A DNA stretch of 64,000 nt from Anseranas semipalmata (GCA_013399115.1 VXAA01000616.1:164605-228604); one strand, 5' to 3'; counted from the first letter of the stretch, positions 1 to 11,500 are shown. Notes: generated by a model not told the origin, from the letters alone. Translations and numbers: made by a program.

Positions 1-453
1 CAACGTCTCCTGCCCCTTCTACCTGCCCTGGTTCGAGAAAGGTGACGATGAGCCTCGGCCGTCCTGGACGGGTCTGGGGGGGCTTGGGGGTGAGCGGGGT
101 CCCACGTCCTGGGGCCGCGCACGGCATGGGGAGGGCAGAGCGGAGGCAGCCCCATGGGCACAAGCCATCACCACATGTCCCGTGCCCCTGCGNGGGCTCT
201 TCTGCAACCGCACGTTCGACATGTACGCCTGCTGGCCCGACGGGAGCCCCGGCACCGTCGTCAACGTCTCCTGCCCCTTCTACCTGCCCTGGTTCGAGAA
301 AGGTGACGATGAGCCTCGGCCATCCTGGACGGGTCTGGGGGGGCTTGGGGGTGAGCGGGGTCCCACGTCCTGGGGCCGCGCACGGCATGGGGAGGGCAGA
401 GCGGAGGCAGCCCCATGGGCACAAGCCATCACCACATGTACCGTGCCCCTGCG
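1..453. repeat. Tandem near-identical duplication of receptor exon end plus intron (probable assembly artefact)
   Basis: Bases 1-192 recur at 262-453 with offset 261. I see two differences, at 61/322 (g/a) and 179/440 (c/a). The copied block is the 3' part of the [13 protein letters not shown] exon plus about 150 bases of following intron. The first copy ends at a single N (193), and the complete-looking exon starts directly after it with no visible acceptor. One N at the junction plus allele-like differences suggests two haplotypes or overlapping contigs joined rather than a true duplication. The true acceptor of exon 194-302 is therefore missing. Confidence 0.85.
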
Positions 454-3051
454 GGGAGCCTCGGGGGCGAGCAACTGGCCCCCCCCATCGCAGGGGAAGG
501 GTTTGGGGCCCCCAGCAGCCCAAAGGAAGCCCCCGCTGCTCTGTGCCCGCAGTGAAACACGGGCTGGTGAGCCGCAAGTGTGGCGTGGACGGGCAGTGGG
601 TGACGGTGAATGGCAGCCAGCCCTGGCGGGACTACTCGCAGTGCGAGGAGGAGATGGAGTCCACCGCGGAGGAGGTGGGAGCCCCGGCCGGGGTGGGGGC
701 ACCCCGGGGCGCGCGGCGGGCGCTGCTTGGCCGGGCTCAGCGGCGCGGTGCTCGCGTGCAGGAGGGCGCCCGCAGGCTGATGGTGAGCTTCAGAGTGCTC
801 TACACCGTGGGGTACTCGCTGTCGCTGCTGACCCTCGTCTCTGCCCTGCTCGTCCTCACCATCTTCAGGTAGGATGGGGTGGGGGCTGTGGTGCTGCCGT
901 GCACTGGGGGGGCAGCCCTGGCAGGGCCACGCTGGAGGTCCCCGGTCCCTGCCGCACGTGTCCCCTTGTCCTCGGCCGCCAGCGATGGCCGAGGGGTGCC
1001 CCACACGCCCCCAACCCCCTTGCTCTCGCCAGGAAGCTCCACTGCACCAGGAACTACATCCACGCCAACCTCTTCGCCTCCTTCGGGCTGCGGGCGACCT
1101 CGGTGATGGTGAAGGACGCGCTGCTGGAGAGGCGCTGGGGCATGGAGGTGGTGCAGGTGGCCGACTGGCAGGCCCTGCTGAGCCACGAGGCAAGCGCGGC
1201 TGGGGACCGGGGGGGCCCTGACCCTGGGGAGGGCGTGTGTGGCCGGTGGGCGAGCTCTTAGGGTGCTCATGTACCCCGTGGGTGAGCTCTCGGGGCACCC
1301 ACGCACCCCATGGGCGAGCTCTCAGCCCCTGTCCTCCGGCAGGCGGCACTGGGCTGCCGTGCAGCGCAGGTGCTGATGCAGTACTGCATCCTGGCCAACC
1401 ACTACTGGTTCCTGGTGGAAGCCGTCTACCTCTACAAGCTGCTGATCGGCGCCGTCTTCTCCGAGAAGAATTACTACCGGCTCTACCTGTACCTGGGCTG
1501 GGGTAGGGGCCACCCGGGCGCGTGGTGCCGGGGGGGACGGGCTCTGCCGGCCCCGGGACAAGCTGCCACCCCGCGGCGTCCCCAGCCTAGGGGCCGGTTC
1601 CTGAGCTCAGGCGGGTGCTTGGTTTTACAGGGTTTGCTGTGTGACTTGCAGGGACCCCGGTGGTGTTCGTGGTGCCCTGGATGGCCGCCAAGTACCTGAA
1701 GGAGAACGCGGAGTGAGCGGCCGGGTGGAGGGCTGGGCATGGCCCCATCCTGCACCCCCAGCAAGGCCTGACCAGGCTGCTCTCCGTGTCCCCCTGGGCA
1801 GGTGCTGGGCGCTGAACGAGAACATGGCTTACTGGTGGATCATCCGCATCCCCATCCTGCTCGCCTCCCTGGTAGGGGGGCCCCGGTGACCCCCAGAACC
1901 GTTCCCAGGGGCTGGAGCCAGCTCCTGGCTGGGGTTTCGGGGTGACGGGAGGGAGGGCTGGCCCTGGGGAGGGACCGGTCCATGGGTGCCCCCCCCCCCC
2001 ACTGTCACCCCTCCAGATCAACCTGCTGATCTTCATGCGGATCCTCAAGGTGATCCTGGCCAAGCTGCGCGCCAACCAGAAGGGCTACGCGGACTACAAG
2101 CTGCGGTGAGCAGGGAGGAGCGGGGCAGCCCGTGCCAGCTCCACCACTCCTCCATCCTGCGCCTCGTTAAATGACCACGGGGAGCAAATAAACCCGGCCC
2201 TCGTGTACTCGCTGCCAGAGCAGCCCCCTTGTGCTCCTTCAGGCTGGCCAAAGCCACGCTGACGCTCATCCCCCTCTTTGGGATCCACGAAGTCGTCTTC
2301 ATCTTTGCCACCGATGAGCAAACCACAGGCGTCCTGCGCTACATCAAGGTGTTCTTCACCCTCTTCCTCAACTCCTTCCAGGTGAGGCAGGAGCACAAGG
2401 TGTCTGCGTCCTGCCTGGGCACTGTGGGGTGAGAATTAGGGGCCCACTCCTCCAGCTGCCCACCCCTGTGGTGCCCCAGCCCCTGCTGGAGCTTGGGGAC
2501 AGGGACAGCAGCCTCCTGCCCAATGCCCATTGATGGTGACCACGCAGTTGACGCACCTGTGTTGGGGATGCTCTCTGGGGTGGCCCCAGAAGCACACAGA
2601 AGCGAGACAGAGCCAGTCCCACACCCCAACGTGGGACTCGTGTCCGTGCTCTCTCCACAGGGCTTCCTGGTGGCCGTGCTGTACTGCTTCGCCAACAAGG
2701 AGGTACGTAGCCGCGGGGGCTGCCCCAGCGCTCCCCCTGCCACCTCCCAGCCCCGCTTGCCCCAGAACACCAGTTTAATGCTGCGGCGATGGCTGCAGCC
2801 CTGCAGAAGCCAGTAAAAACCCAGAGCGGGGTTGCTTTAACCTTGGATTTACTGTGGTGGGGTGCTGGGAGTTGGGCTCACATCCTGCCAGCCCCGGGCT
2901 TTGCAAACCCACCCCTGGCATGGCTCAGCGCGGGGAGGGCGCTGCGAGGGAAAAGCCTGCGGTATCCCACCCCCGGCAGGTCAAGTCTGAGATGAAGAAG
3001 AAGTGGCAGCTCTGGAAGCTCGACCACCCGGCGCTCTGCTGCACGCGGTGA
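194..3051 (+). CDS. Glucagon-family class B GPCR, 3' part of gene; probably the glucagon-like/glucagon-related peptide receptor
   Basis: Exons: 194-302, 553-674, 762-868, 1033-1189, 1343-1502, 1652-1712, 1802-1871, 2017-2105, 2243-2381, 2661-2702 and 2980-3051. All phases agree, giving 375 residues open at the N-terminus. Signal peptide and first exons lie outside the window. The hormone-binding domain shows [22 protein letters not shown] and QPWRDYSQC, with N-glycosylation sites NRT, NVS and NGS. All seven helices are present: TM1 [13 protein letters not shown]2 [11 protein letters not shown]3 [13 protein letters not shown]4 [14 protein letters not shown]5 [21 protein letters not shown]6 [20 protein letters not shown]7 [15 protein letters not shown]. 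Family members bind glucagon-like peptides at the plasma membrane and signal mainly through Gs/cAMP. Subfamily is certain, the exact member is not: residues mix GCGR and GLP1R features, and the neighbour ANKS3 favours the GCGLR/GCRPR paralogue that mammals lost. GCGR is the main alternative. The intron after 1189 is GC-AG. The TGA at 3049-3051 overlaps a donor consensus, so a further tail exon is possible. Confidence 0.86.
1190..1342 (+). other. GC-AG intron in the receptor gene
   Basis: The exon ends CACGAG at 1189 and the intron begins GCAAGC. The acceptor is ggcag at 1338-1342. Joining 1189 to 1343 keeps frame and gives [17 protein letters not shown], which aligns with the TM2-TM3 loop and TM3 start of glucagon receptors. 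No in-frame GT donor sits at this position. AG|GCAAG is the usual context for the rare GC donor class. Confidence 0.8.
2187..2192 (+). terminator. AATAAA inside a receptor intron (possible premature poly(A) signal)
   Basis: A perfect AATAAA hexamer lies in the 137-base intron between exons 2017-2105 and 2243-2381. Use of it would truncate the receptor before TM6. A TG-rich stretch follows (ctcgtgtac, then cttgtgctcc). It may simply be chance sequence. Confidence 0.25.
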
Positions 3052-4638
3052 GGGCAGCACGGCACGGCACAGCGCGGTGCGGCCCCACAGGGCTCTGCCC
3101 CAGGAGGAAGCCGGGCCCCCTGCCCTCGGCCGGGCCAGCGGAGCTGCTCCAGGGACCGTCACCTCTGCCACCACCCCGGGGCTCTGAGCGGACACAGCCA
3201 GCGGTGGGAGCTGAGCCTGCCGCTTTCTGCTGACCACGCGCTGTCACCTACCTCTGCTGGCACTGCCAGACGCGTCCCCAGGAAGCACCGACCCCAGCCC
3301 CGGGACCCGTGGTGCTGCCCCAGGCCCCAGCTGAAGCAGCAGCTCCTGCCTGTGCCAGTGCCCCATGCGGGATGGGGCCGTGCCCTGAGCCATGCCGGCG
3401 CTGCTCCGATCCAGGGCATCGCTGTCCCGCTCCCCTTGCCTAAGCAAGGGCCATCTCGTCACCTTCCTGAGACACCTGTCCTAGGGTCAGCCTGCAAAGC
3501 TCTTCACCTTCTCAATGCGGACTACAGCATCAGCCTCTGCCTCCCTCCTCGCTGCGACCTCCTCCTGGGGCAGAGCCCCCCAGAGCCTCCCCTGGCAGCG
3601 GCCAGAGCCAAGCGAGCAGGCACGCATGTAGCTTACCGCAGCGCTTTGGCAGCTGTATTTATCCTACCCATTAGGAAGGGCAGCGCTGCTTCTCTGGTGG
3701 TGGCAGGGAAAAACCACACCAGGGGAGAGCAAAGGACTGGGAGCAGAGCAGGGAGCCGAGCCCTGGCCTCCCCAGGCCCAGCCACCTCCACAGCAAGTGC
3801 TGTGAAGTCCTGCCCAGCTGTGCAACAGGTGGCTTTCAAGACATTTTCTCTCCAGCAAGGTGCTGAAGCACTCACTGGGTTCCCTTGCCAAGCAGCCTGT
3901 TGAACCCCAGAAAGCACAGGACCTGCTCCCTCCCTGCCTCGTCACCAAGGAATTCTCAAGGGGACGTTGCAAAGACCCTGCTCTTGTGGGGTGCACACTG
4001 CAGAGCCTGATGAGGGCCCAGTCTCTGCTGCCGTGGCACAGCTCGGTATCCCAGCTGCAACGGGGACCCTGACACCCACCACAGAGCACCCAAATCCCAG
4101 AAGAGCCAGCAGCAGGCAGCGCTCACCTCCAGCAGCATCTCCACACCTCCGCTGTGGAAGTGCAGCAGCCCAGGCTGCGCCGTTCAAGGGGGGCCACTGT
4201 ACCTGGCTGTGCTGCCCCAGGACTGGTTCTGGGGCTGCCGTAAGAGCTGAGCGCAGCAGCGGATGCCAACACCACCCCAGCCCCCTTGTTCTTACCTTCA
4301 GTAAGAGGATGGACATGCTGCTGAGTCCATAGTTCCTATCAAACAATGCTTTACCTTGCAAAAAAGGCCACTCCATCAGGAGGAAGCAGCTCTTATCTCC
4401 ACTCCATGCAAGTGGACACAGGTGGTTCTGCAGCTCCAGGCGAGCCCCCACAGCCCCTTGGCTTACAGGCTGAGCCTCTTGCAAACGCAGCAGCTCAAGG
4501 AGGGCTGCCTTGCGCACGGAAAGGACAGAGGCAGCACCAGGCTCAGCCCCGTTTGAGGCTGGAGAGCCAAGCAGGAGTTTTGCTGGACAGATGTAACCCC
4601 TGTGAGACCATTTTGCACATTGACTCTTTTCAGATGTA
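3052..4638 (+). other. 3' flank of the receptor gene: 3' UTR or unresolved tail exon
   Basis: This GC-rich stretch follows the TGA of the last recognised receptor exon. If the overlapping donor at 3048 is used, a candidate acceptor ends at about 3281 (gtccccag). The frame after it stays open for over 600 bases, but its composition is low in hydrophobic pattern and I cannot recognise a GCGR-type tail. I see no other gene. The first plus-strand AATAAA after the stop that I would trust is at 4639. Confidence 0.4.
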
Positions 4639-4652
4639 AATAAACGTTTATT
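4639..4652. terminator. Palindromic bidirectional poly(A) signal between convergent genes
   Basis: AATAAACGTTTATT is a perfect 14-base palindrome. It gives AATAAA on the plus strand (4639-4644), facing out of the receptor gene, and AATAAA on the minus strand (4647-4652), facing out of ANKS3. The position between two convergent genes suits a shared end point. For ANKS3 it would mean a 3' UTR of about 3.9 kb, and nearer signals exist at 7342-7353 and 6132-6137. Confidence 0.45.
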
Positions 4653-7341
4653 TTTCAGCAAGCAGAGCATGCCACTTGTCTGCTCTGAGGGAGGGAAACA
4701 GCTCTCAGGCACCAAGATAAATGCAGCTGCATATGTAAGGGCACTGATTGGCACTTATGCACACACACTCCTGGTTATATATATTCAACAGGTACCAAGA
4801 GCCCCTGGCTCAAGATAGCACTGTGTCCCCCTCCCTGGGATTACATTACAGGTTACACAAGGAGGAAAGCAGCAAAATAAATCAACATGGTGATAAATAA
4901 TACAAGCAGCTACCAAAATCACATGGCAGCTCTGGTACCAGCAGAGCTGAGCCACGTGCAGAACAAGGGAGCAGGTAGTTTCTCCTGGACAGGGGCTGGA
5001 TTGCTGTCTGGATTCTTCTTTGCCCTTTGCTGGGTTCTGCAACTCCCAGCAGCCTCTCACCAGTGTACGGCTACAGGAGCTGATGCCAAGCCTGTACAAG
5101 GCCACACTGCCTGGGGAAGAGAAAGCCAGACCTCTTCTTGAGATCAGCTAGCCTCCCTGATGAGCGCTGGCCCCTGTGTTCCCTGTACTCTTCTCTCAAG
5201 CGCTGCTGTGTGCAAGATGAAGCTGAGAAGAGACAAGTAGCAGTTCTCAACACCAAGGACCTTGAATAAGACAGCATGAAAGGGAAGCTGTCTCCAGTTC
5301 TCTCCCAGCAGTTTCAGAACTGGGTGTGGAGACAAAGCCCCAGCTGCACTCTGGCCCACAGTCAGGCTGTTGCAGGATACAGGGACTGTGAGCCCACAGG
5401 GATCCAAGAATGAACCTACACTGCTCCACTGCCACCAGTTCAGACCCCAGGTCAGCTTTGTTTGTGTTTCAACACAAAGAGCTCTAGTGCTGACCAGACA
5501 GATCAAGATCTGGCTTATGTTGCCCTACTAAAACTTTTTGTAGTAGCTGCTGAATGGTAGCTCCTCTTGACCACCTGTCTCTAGTGACAGATCGGAGCTT
5601 GGCTGAGGGTTTGGAAGAGCACAGTCACACTGACACAGCTCACAACTCTCAGACCAGAGCTGGGCACAAGATCAGCACTTCATCTCGAGAGGAAAACCCC
5701 AGCACACAACTCGACTAGGCCTAAGCTTATTTCTGAGCTACTGCAGAGACAGTCACCTTTGTCATGCAGCTAGGACCTTTTGGGCATAAAAGTAGCAATT
5801 CCCAGCTAGGAAGGAAAGAAAGCTCACACTTTTACCTATGCACACTCTTCCTCTGCAGCTCTGGTACTGCCTGAGTGCACGAGTTCCCACAGCACCTACC
5901 CAGCTGGTGCTGCAAGGGCACCAGCTCCAACAGGAGCCAGGCAGGGACTGGGAAGCCATGGATAAGGCAGCTCCAGAACCCTGCAGCATGCAGCCACCTG
6001 GGGGAGAAAGCTAGAAACACTACACATTCCCAATTGTCCTGAAATAAATCAGTCAGGTTATTCACAGTTCTACAACTCCAGCTCCCTCCCGAGAAGCCCA
6101 CACACCAGGCACTAGAAACAGGTTTTCAGATTTTATTGTTTTAGCCAAGTTGACAAATGCTATTTAATTTGGACAGCTTGACTTTGGGTAGCACCAGACT
6201 CCCTGCTGCCTGCACAGCCACCCTTTCAGCACTGAATACTGTCTCAAGTCCTACATTCAAGGGATTGCTTCCTCAAGGGAACACAATTCTATAAAACCCC
6301 TTCCCTGGGACACTCCAGCACCCCTCTGAGCCTTCACATCTGGGCTCCTAGAGAACCTTTTCTGTGGGGCTTCCTTCTTCCTTCATACCTACACTGCTGA
6401 GCCTCCAGCCTAACCCTATTCTGTGACAGGGAATGAAGGACAAGGCCCGAAGTACTGCTCCCAGCACATCCTCAACACTCTGAGCAGCTTTCAGGGCTGC
6501 TGCCTCAGAATAATTGCCTCCACCACAGCAAGAATACTTCAGTGTGAAATCTCCCACAGCCTTGTCCTACTGCCTGCAGCACTTGACACCTGCATACGCC
6601 CATAACATTTGCTAAACACAGCACCCAACAGCAGCTTTTTCATTTCATGAGTTAAACATGAATAGAAAGCAACATTTCCCAGCTGAGCACACTGTCAAGT
6701 GCATACAAGCTGCAGCAGTGCAGGTGCAAATTGAAGTGGGCCAAACCTGCCTCAGTGCCCCAGAACCATCCCCAGGAAGCATGGGGACAATTCACTGGGA
6801 CAGTCCAACTGGATGTCACCTTCACTAAATGCAGACTAATTTTCAAGCCTAAATAGTTCTGGGAAGCTGATCAAAAGGGGTGACTAGCTCAAAGGATGGA
6901 GCTGGGATGGACTTTTGTACTTCAGCACCTGTGATTAAGGTCCAAAAATAAAATAAAAAAAACCCTAAACAGAAGGAATACAGTTTCTTCCCCTTCTCAG
7001 AGAAAAGAACCTTTTCCAGACTCATTAAGGCCATCAGACTACAGGTATTCCCTCCCCAGGCTCAGGAACAGAGCCACTGCACAGTGCTGAAAGCCACTTT
7101 ACATGATGTAACTGCCACCAGAGCCCTCGTGGCTGCTCGCCCAGCTCCAGGAGATGAGGCAGTCCCCCTTGGGAGGCAGCCTCTTCCTGCACCATTCTTT
7201 TGCCCTTTGAGAACATCCACACCACCAGCACAGGAATGCCTTGGCAGGCCTATTTCCTAACACTGAAGCCTGGAAACCAATGGCAGGCAAGCAGCTGAGG
7301 ACTGAAGCTTTGCACTGCAGCTACATCTGGGATGTGAAAAT

Positions 7342-7353
7342 TTTATTTTTATT
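7342..7353 (-). terminator. Candidate ANKS3 poly(A) signal (two overlapping-type hexamers)
   Basis: Two adjacent tttatt blocks on the plus strand read as AATAAA twice on the minus strand, about 1.16 kb beyond the ANKS3 stop codon. That is a typical 3' UTR length. The site is embedded in a T-rich run, so it could also be a low-complexity coincidence. Confidence 0.35.
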
Positions 7354-8110
7354 TTTTTAATCTGCCTTCATGTGGGGACAGATCTATCCCTCAGTTCTTG
7401 TTCTGCCTGCCTTGGCACTCTGTTGCTTGCCAGAGGCAAAGGAGACCAAACAGTCTTGAGCTTTTCCTTCTCTCTCATGTCCTTCCAGGGGCACATCTGC
7501 CTTGCAACCACTGTCACTGCTGGGATCTTGGCACTGACAAACCTGACCACCAGAGTCTCTCCCACAAAGCATTTACTACAAAAAAACAGTTGTTTGGGAG
7601 TGAAGAACATGATCAAAAGTGATCCTTGAGGGGGGCAAGAATCTGAATTGAACCAAGGCAGGCTGGCTGGCGGGAGAGGTTTTGAAGTACAGATCTGAGA
7701 CAGCAGTAGGGAAGACATTGCAGCTAGAGACTAGGGCTGCATGAGCTTCTCTGCAGCTGAGAAACATCACCAGCTCTGCTCACTTGACCCATCCACAACA
7801 AGTCTGCCCTCCTTATTGCCTCAGATACATTTTCTGTGTCAGCCCCTGAGCAACTACCAATCCACATGTGTTGGAGGCCTTGAGAAGGATGGGATGCAGA
7901 AAAGGATAATTGATTGCTGTAGGTAGCTGTCAACTTTCTAACACTGTGCAGCCCTGAATGACAAAGGCTACAGGAAGTTTAAGGCAGATAAACCCTTTGG
8001 GCTCAGTGCTTCTCCTTTTAACCTAACCTTCTAGTACGAACGACACGGTCTGAGGAACCTAGACAACAGTCAGGCCCATAGAGCTGCTGAGTCCTTGTCC
8101 TCTGCTGTCC

Positions 8111-8235
8111 CTCATTCTCCCAGGCACGTTCTCTGATGGCCAAGACCTTCTTCCACACGTCGGCCAGCTGTCGCGGCACTCTCAGCAGAGCTGTGGTGCT
8201 GCCAGCACAGCGCCAGCGCTCATTCTCCCAGGCAC
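8111..8235 (-). repeat. 17-base direct repeat, 108 bases apart, in the ANKS3 3' UTR region
   Basis: The 17-mer ctcattctcccaggcac occurs at 8111-8127 and again at 8219-8235. The 108-base offset is a multiple of three. In the minus-strand frame that is open here, both copies read AWENE. The DNA between the copies is not repeated, so this is not a simple tandem array. Confidence 0.6.
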
Positions 8236-8511
8236 ACTCAGCTTCCGGGTGGAACAGTCACCCGACGTCAGTATTCCTATAGCCACCAGGAAAAAACAGG
8301 AGTTACCCTTTCAGCAGGGCACAAAGACAACAGATTTTCCAAACAGAAAGCCAAAGGTCACACAAGGACTGGAGCAACACCTCAGTGCGCAGGCTATGAG
8401 CAAACACCAGGCACGAGCAGCAGATGGCTGTTACTTGCTTCAAGGAATGATGCACCCTCAATTCTACAGCCTCTGTAGCTGCCATTAGTTTCTACTCACC
8501 ATCCTGCTTTG

Positions 8512-11500
8512 TTATGGCTCTAGCCAGCTCTGCCCACCCTGCCCTGGGGCCTGGAGCCTTTGGAGGTTTTGAGTCACAGTCTGCAGAGCTTTTCCTGAGG
8601 ACAAACCAAAAGGAAAAATCATTGTTAGCAATAGGCCAGCAAATGGTAAAGAACAGGCTGCAGACTGCATTCAGCCACTGTTATCCTGCCTCTATGCCAT
8701 CTTCTCCCTTGCAACTTCCAGGGTCCCTGAAAGAAGAACGTGCCTGTTGCTGGGACAAGTTCCTGTCCTTGGGGGACAGGCTTTGGGAACCCCTTCACAT
8801 GCAGCTCTGATCACTGAGCAACAGGAGAGGACAGCGGGGGCTATGAATCCCTTCTCTCAGTCTGGACCTGTCAGCAGAGGATAAGGCAGAGCCCAGCATC
8901 TGCAGTAAGCGCAAGAAAGTGCCAGCAACAGCTTCATAGCTGGGAGACTTTGCTGAATGAGGGGGGATTATTAGGTCCCTCCAACCCACACCACTGCCAA
9001 GTCATCAAAAGCCTGTCCCACCATGCCTCCCCTCCAGCACAACAGTCACTTCACACGACCAGAGTCCTCCCCCACCTTACCCATTTCTCCCACACACTTC
9101 TCTAGAACAGCTGACAGCTCAGGCAAGCTCAGAGACTTCAAGGAAGGTGGCCATCCTTCCCGCGCTGCAAGGAAGAAACCACACATTTGTCAGTTTGCAT
9201 GCTCTGCAACAGAGCAGAGACAAGGGTTTGGTATTGCTGTTAAGTGTCTACACCCAAAGTGGTTCCAGTTAGGGGTTCTGAGTCACATGTGAAGAGAGCT
9301 AGAATTGCCTGTGACAGAAACCAAGTCCCCCCCCCCCCCCCCCCCCAGCAATTCTACCACTTGGTATTTTCCCCCAAAATACTGGCTCAGTCACACAGTA
9401 AGACAGATCTCAAAGATTAAGTGTAATGGACTGAAATCATCATCTCTGAGTATCTCACTTTTAAAACACAAGCAGTGAAGAGCACATCATGTAGGGCAGC
9501 AGGATCATTTGCTAGCTCCCTGTGATAAGGAGCTGGAGGGCCAACCCTACCCAGCCATATACAGCAGCTTGCCTCAGAACATGAGCAGCACAATCCCCAG
9601 GCTGGGCCAGGGAACCAGCCACCGTTTCCGATTCAGACCTTGCTCTAGTGAGCAGGGCAGTAACACACCTGAGGGAGGGGTCCACACTGCAGCATAGGAA
9701 GGGGAAGCCACAGGCCCATGAAGCGGGACTGCCACCGAGTGCCTGTGCTACAGCTTTGCATTTTTAGCCAGAAACACCTGCCAGACCCCAGGACTTTGCA
9801 CTCGCTAAGGCTCAAGAGCTTCAGAGAAACTCTGCTGCAGTGAAAAGTCCAAACATCTTGGATGCTTTAGATGCTTTCTCCAAGCAAGACTTTTTACATT
9901 AAGTGTAGGTGTTTAACTGCTCATCTGTTTCCAAATCACATCTAGCATCACCCTCTGAGCAGTGAAAGACAAGCACATGACCTGCTCTAGGGTCTCCCAC
10001 CATTCACCCACCCCCTGCACCCATTCCTTTAGTTTGATAAGCTCTTCCTTCCCCAGACACAGCACCCGAGTCTCACCGGTTCCCAGCTGCACCTTTGTGT
10101 CCAGCACTCTGCCAGCTGCCTGCTCTTGCGTTAGCCGGGAGGACAGCTCTGCTTGACAGGATCTGCCAAACAAGATACAGCCTGTTAGAAGTGCACGGGA
10201 TGTTTTTTGGAACAGCATGCCAGTCTGTGCCCTCCTACATCCTGCAAGTACCTGCTTGGGATGCCGAGGGACCGCATCTAACGCCCTGGTTTACAAACTG
10301 CTCCTTGTTCCTTCCCAGGAAGAGGAAGACGTGCCCCAGACAAAGCTCAGGGCGCTCTCCACTGTGACCCATCTCCACAGCAATCTCTGCCCCTGTCCAC
10401 AGAGGAGCTGCGGGGGGAGAAGAGAAGGAGGGGGCGGGGTGAGCAGGAGAAAGCCTAAGCCAGGGGCTGCATCTGGTTTATATGAGAATCAAGCCCAATC
10501 CAGTGTTTCTAATGGGCAAATGAAGCTACCTCAGGACAGGCATCAGGTGCACACACAGTTTTCTAGTTACCATCATCACACTATCAGTTCAAACAGTGCA
10601 GCCTCAGCTCCCCCGTGAGAAGAGTGCTCTGGGAATATCACTCTGCTGTCCTTTGGAAGCCAATCCCAATCCCTGGCTTGGAAGTGAGCTGACCCTACTC
10701 CCCTGTTGGGCTAGAAACTATAGCAGTAGGACCACTGTCATCTTCAAGGACATGTCAGTCCTATCAACTGACAGATCAGGACCCATGACAGAACAGGCGT
10801 TCAGCTGGGGCATGGAAAAGAGCACCACAAAGGCAGCAAAGGATATATTAGGAGATAGGGGAAGATGGAACTTGGAGGCAGTGGTGGGCATGAACAGGGC
10901 AGGTTTTTCTCTGTTAGGCATCAGAGTTGCTAGAAAAGTATTCTTCACTAGCCAGGGTAGGACACTGAAAGTCCTTTGATACTATTTGCAAGTTAGAAAC
11001 TCTTTCCCGCATTCATGCAATCACCACGCTACACCCTAGTAACTGGGTCTTCTATAAGCACAAATAAACTACTTAGGCTTTTGGTTCCAAAGGAGCTGAG
11101 CACCTTTACCTTTGAGTTGGAACACAAGCACTCAGTATCTCTGAAAAGCCAGGCCATTTATAACTCAAGCATCTGATTAAGGCTTCATATCTGCTTACAT
11201 GGCTGTGACTTTCCCCTAGAGAAAGTCACAGTGGATCCAGAAGGGGTTCAGATGCCTGGTGAGCTCTCCTGCCTTACCCTAAGTATCACCTGTAGGAGTG
11301 CCAATATGACCTCTGATCTCTACATGGCCCAAATCCCCACTTTCCCCATTAGCTTCAGTGCCATTTGCTGGGAAGAACTTACTTGATCTGATCCAGTAAG
11401 ACCCCAGCATCCTTGGTGATGGCCTGAGCCTCTCTGAGCTGGCACTGGATGGCATTCCAGGTCTCATCCCGCTCCATCAAACAGCTCTCAGCCACTGCAC

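Larger units (their letters stand above)
4653..8511 (-). other. Probable ANKS3 3' UTR and 3' flank; no gene seen
   Basis: The region follows the ANKS3 stop codon on the minus strand. Candidate minus-strand poly(A) signals (tttatt on plus) occur at 7342-7347, 7348-7353 and 6132-6137. A direct repeat of 17 bases occurs at 8111-8127 and 8219-8235. The frame across that repeat is open on the minus strand to a TAA near 8030, but I recognise no protein in it. No structural RNA is evident. Confidence 0.45.

Noticed and set aside
42..1349. Long overlapping open frames on both strands in the first 1.3 kb
   Set aside because: GC-rich DNA has few stops. The real coding pieces are short receptor exons with splice sites, and the long frames run through introns.
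3352..3903. 183-codon open frame downstream of the receptor
   Set aside because: Composition is GC-driven, no domain is recognisable, and no ortholog comes to mind. It is kept only as a possible tail-exon frame.
8795..8989. Candidate last ANKS3 exon on the minus strand
   Set aside because: The protein does not match the ANKS3 C-terminus. The exon at 8594-8512 does match and completes exactly 656 residues.
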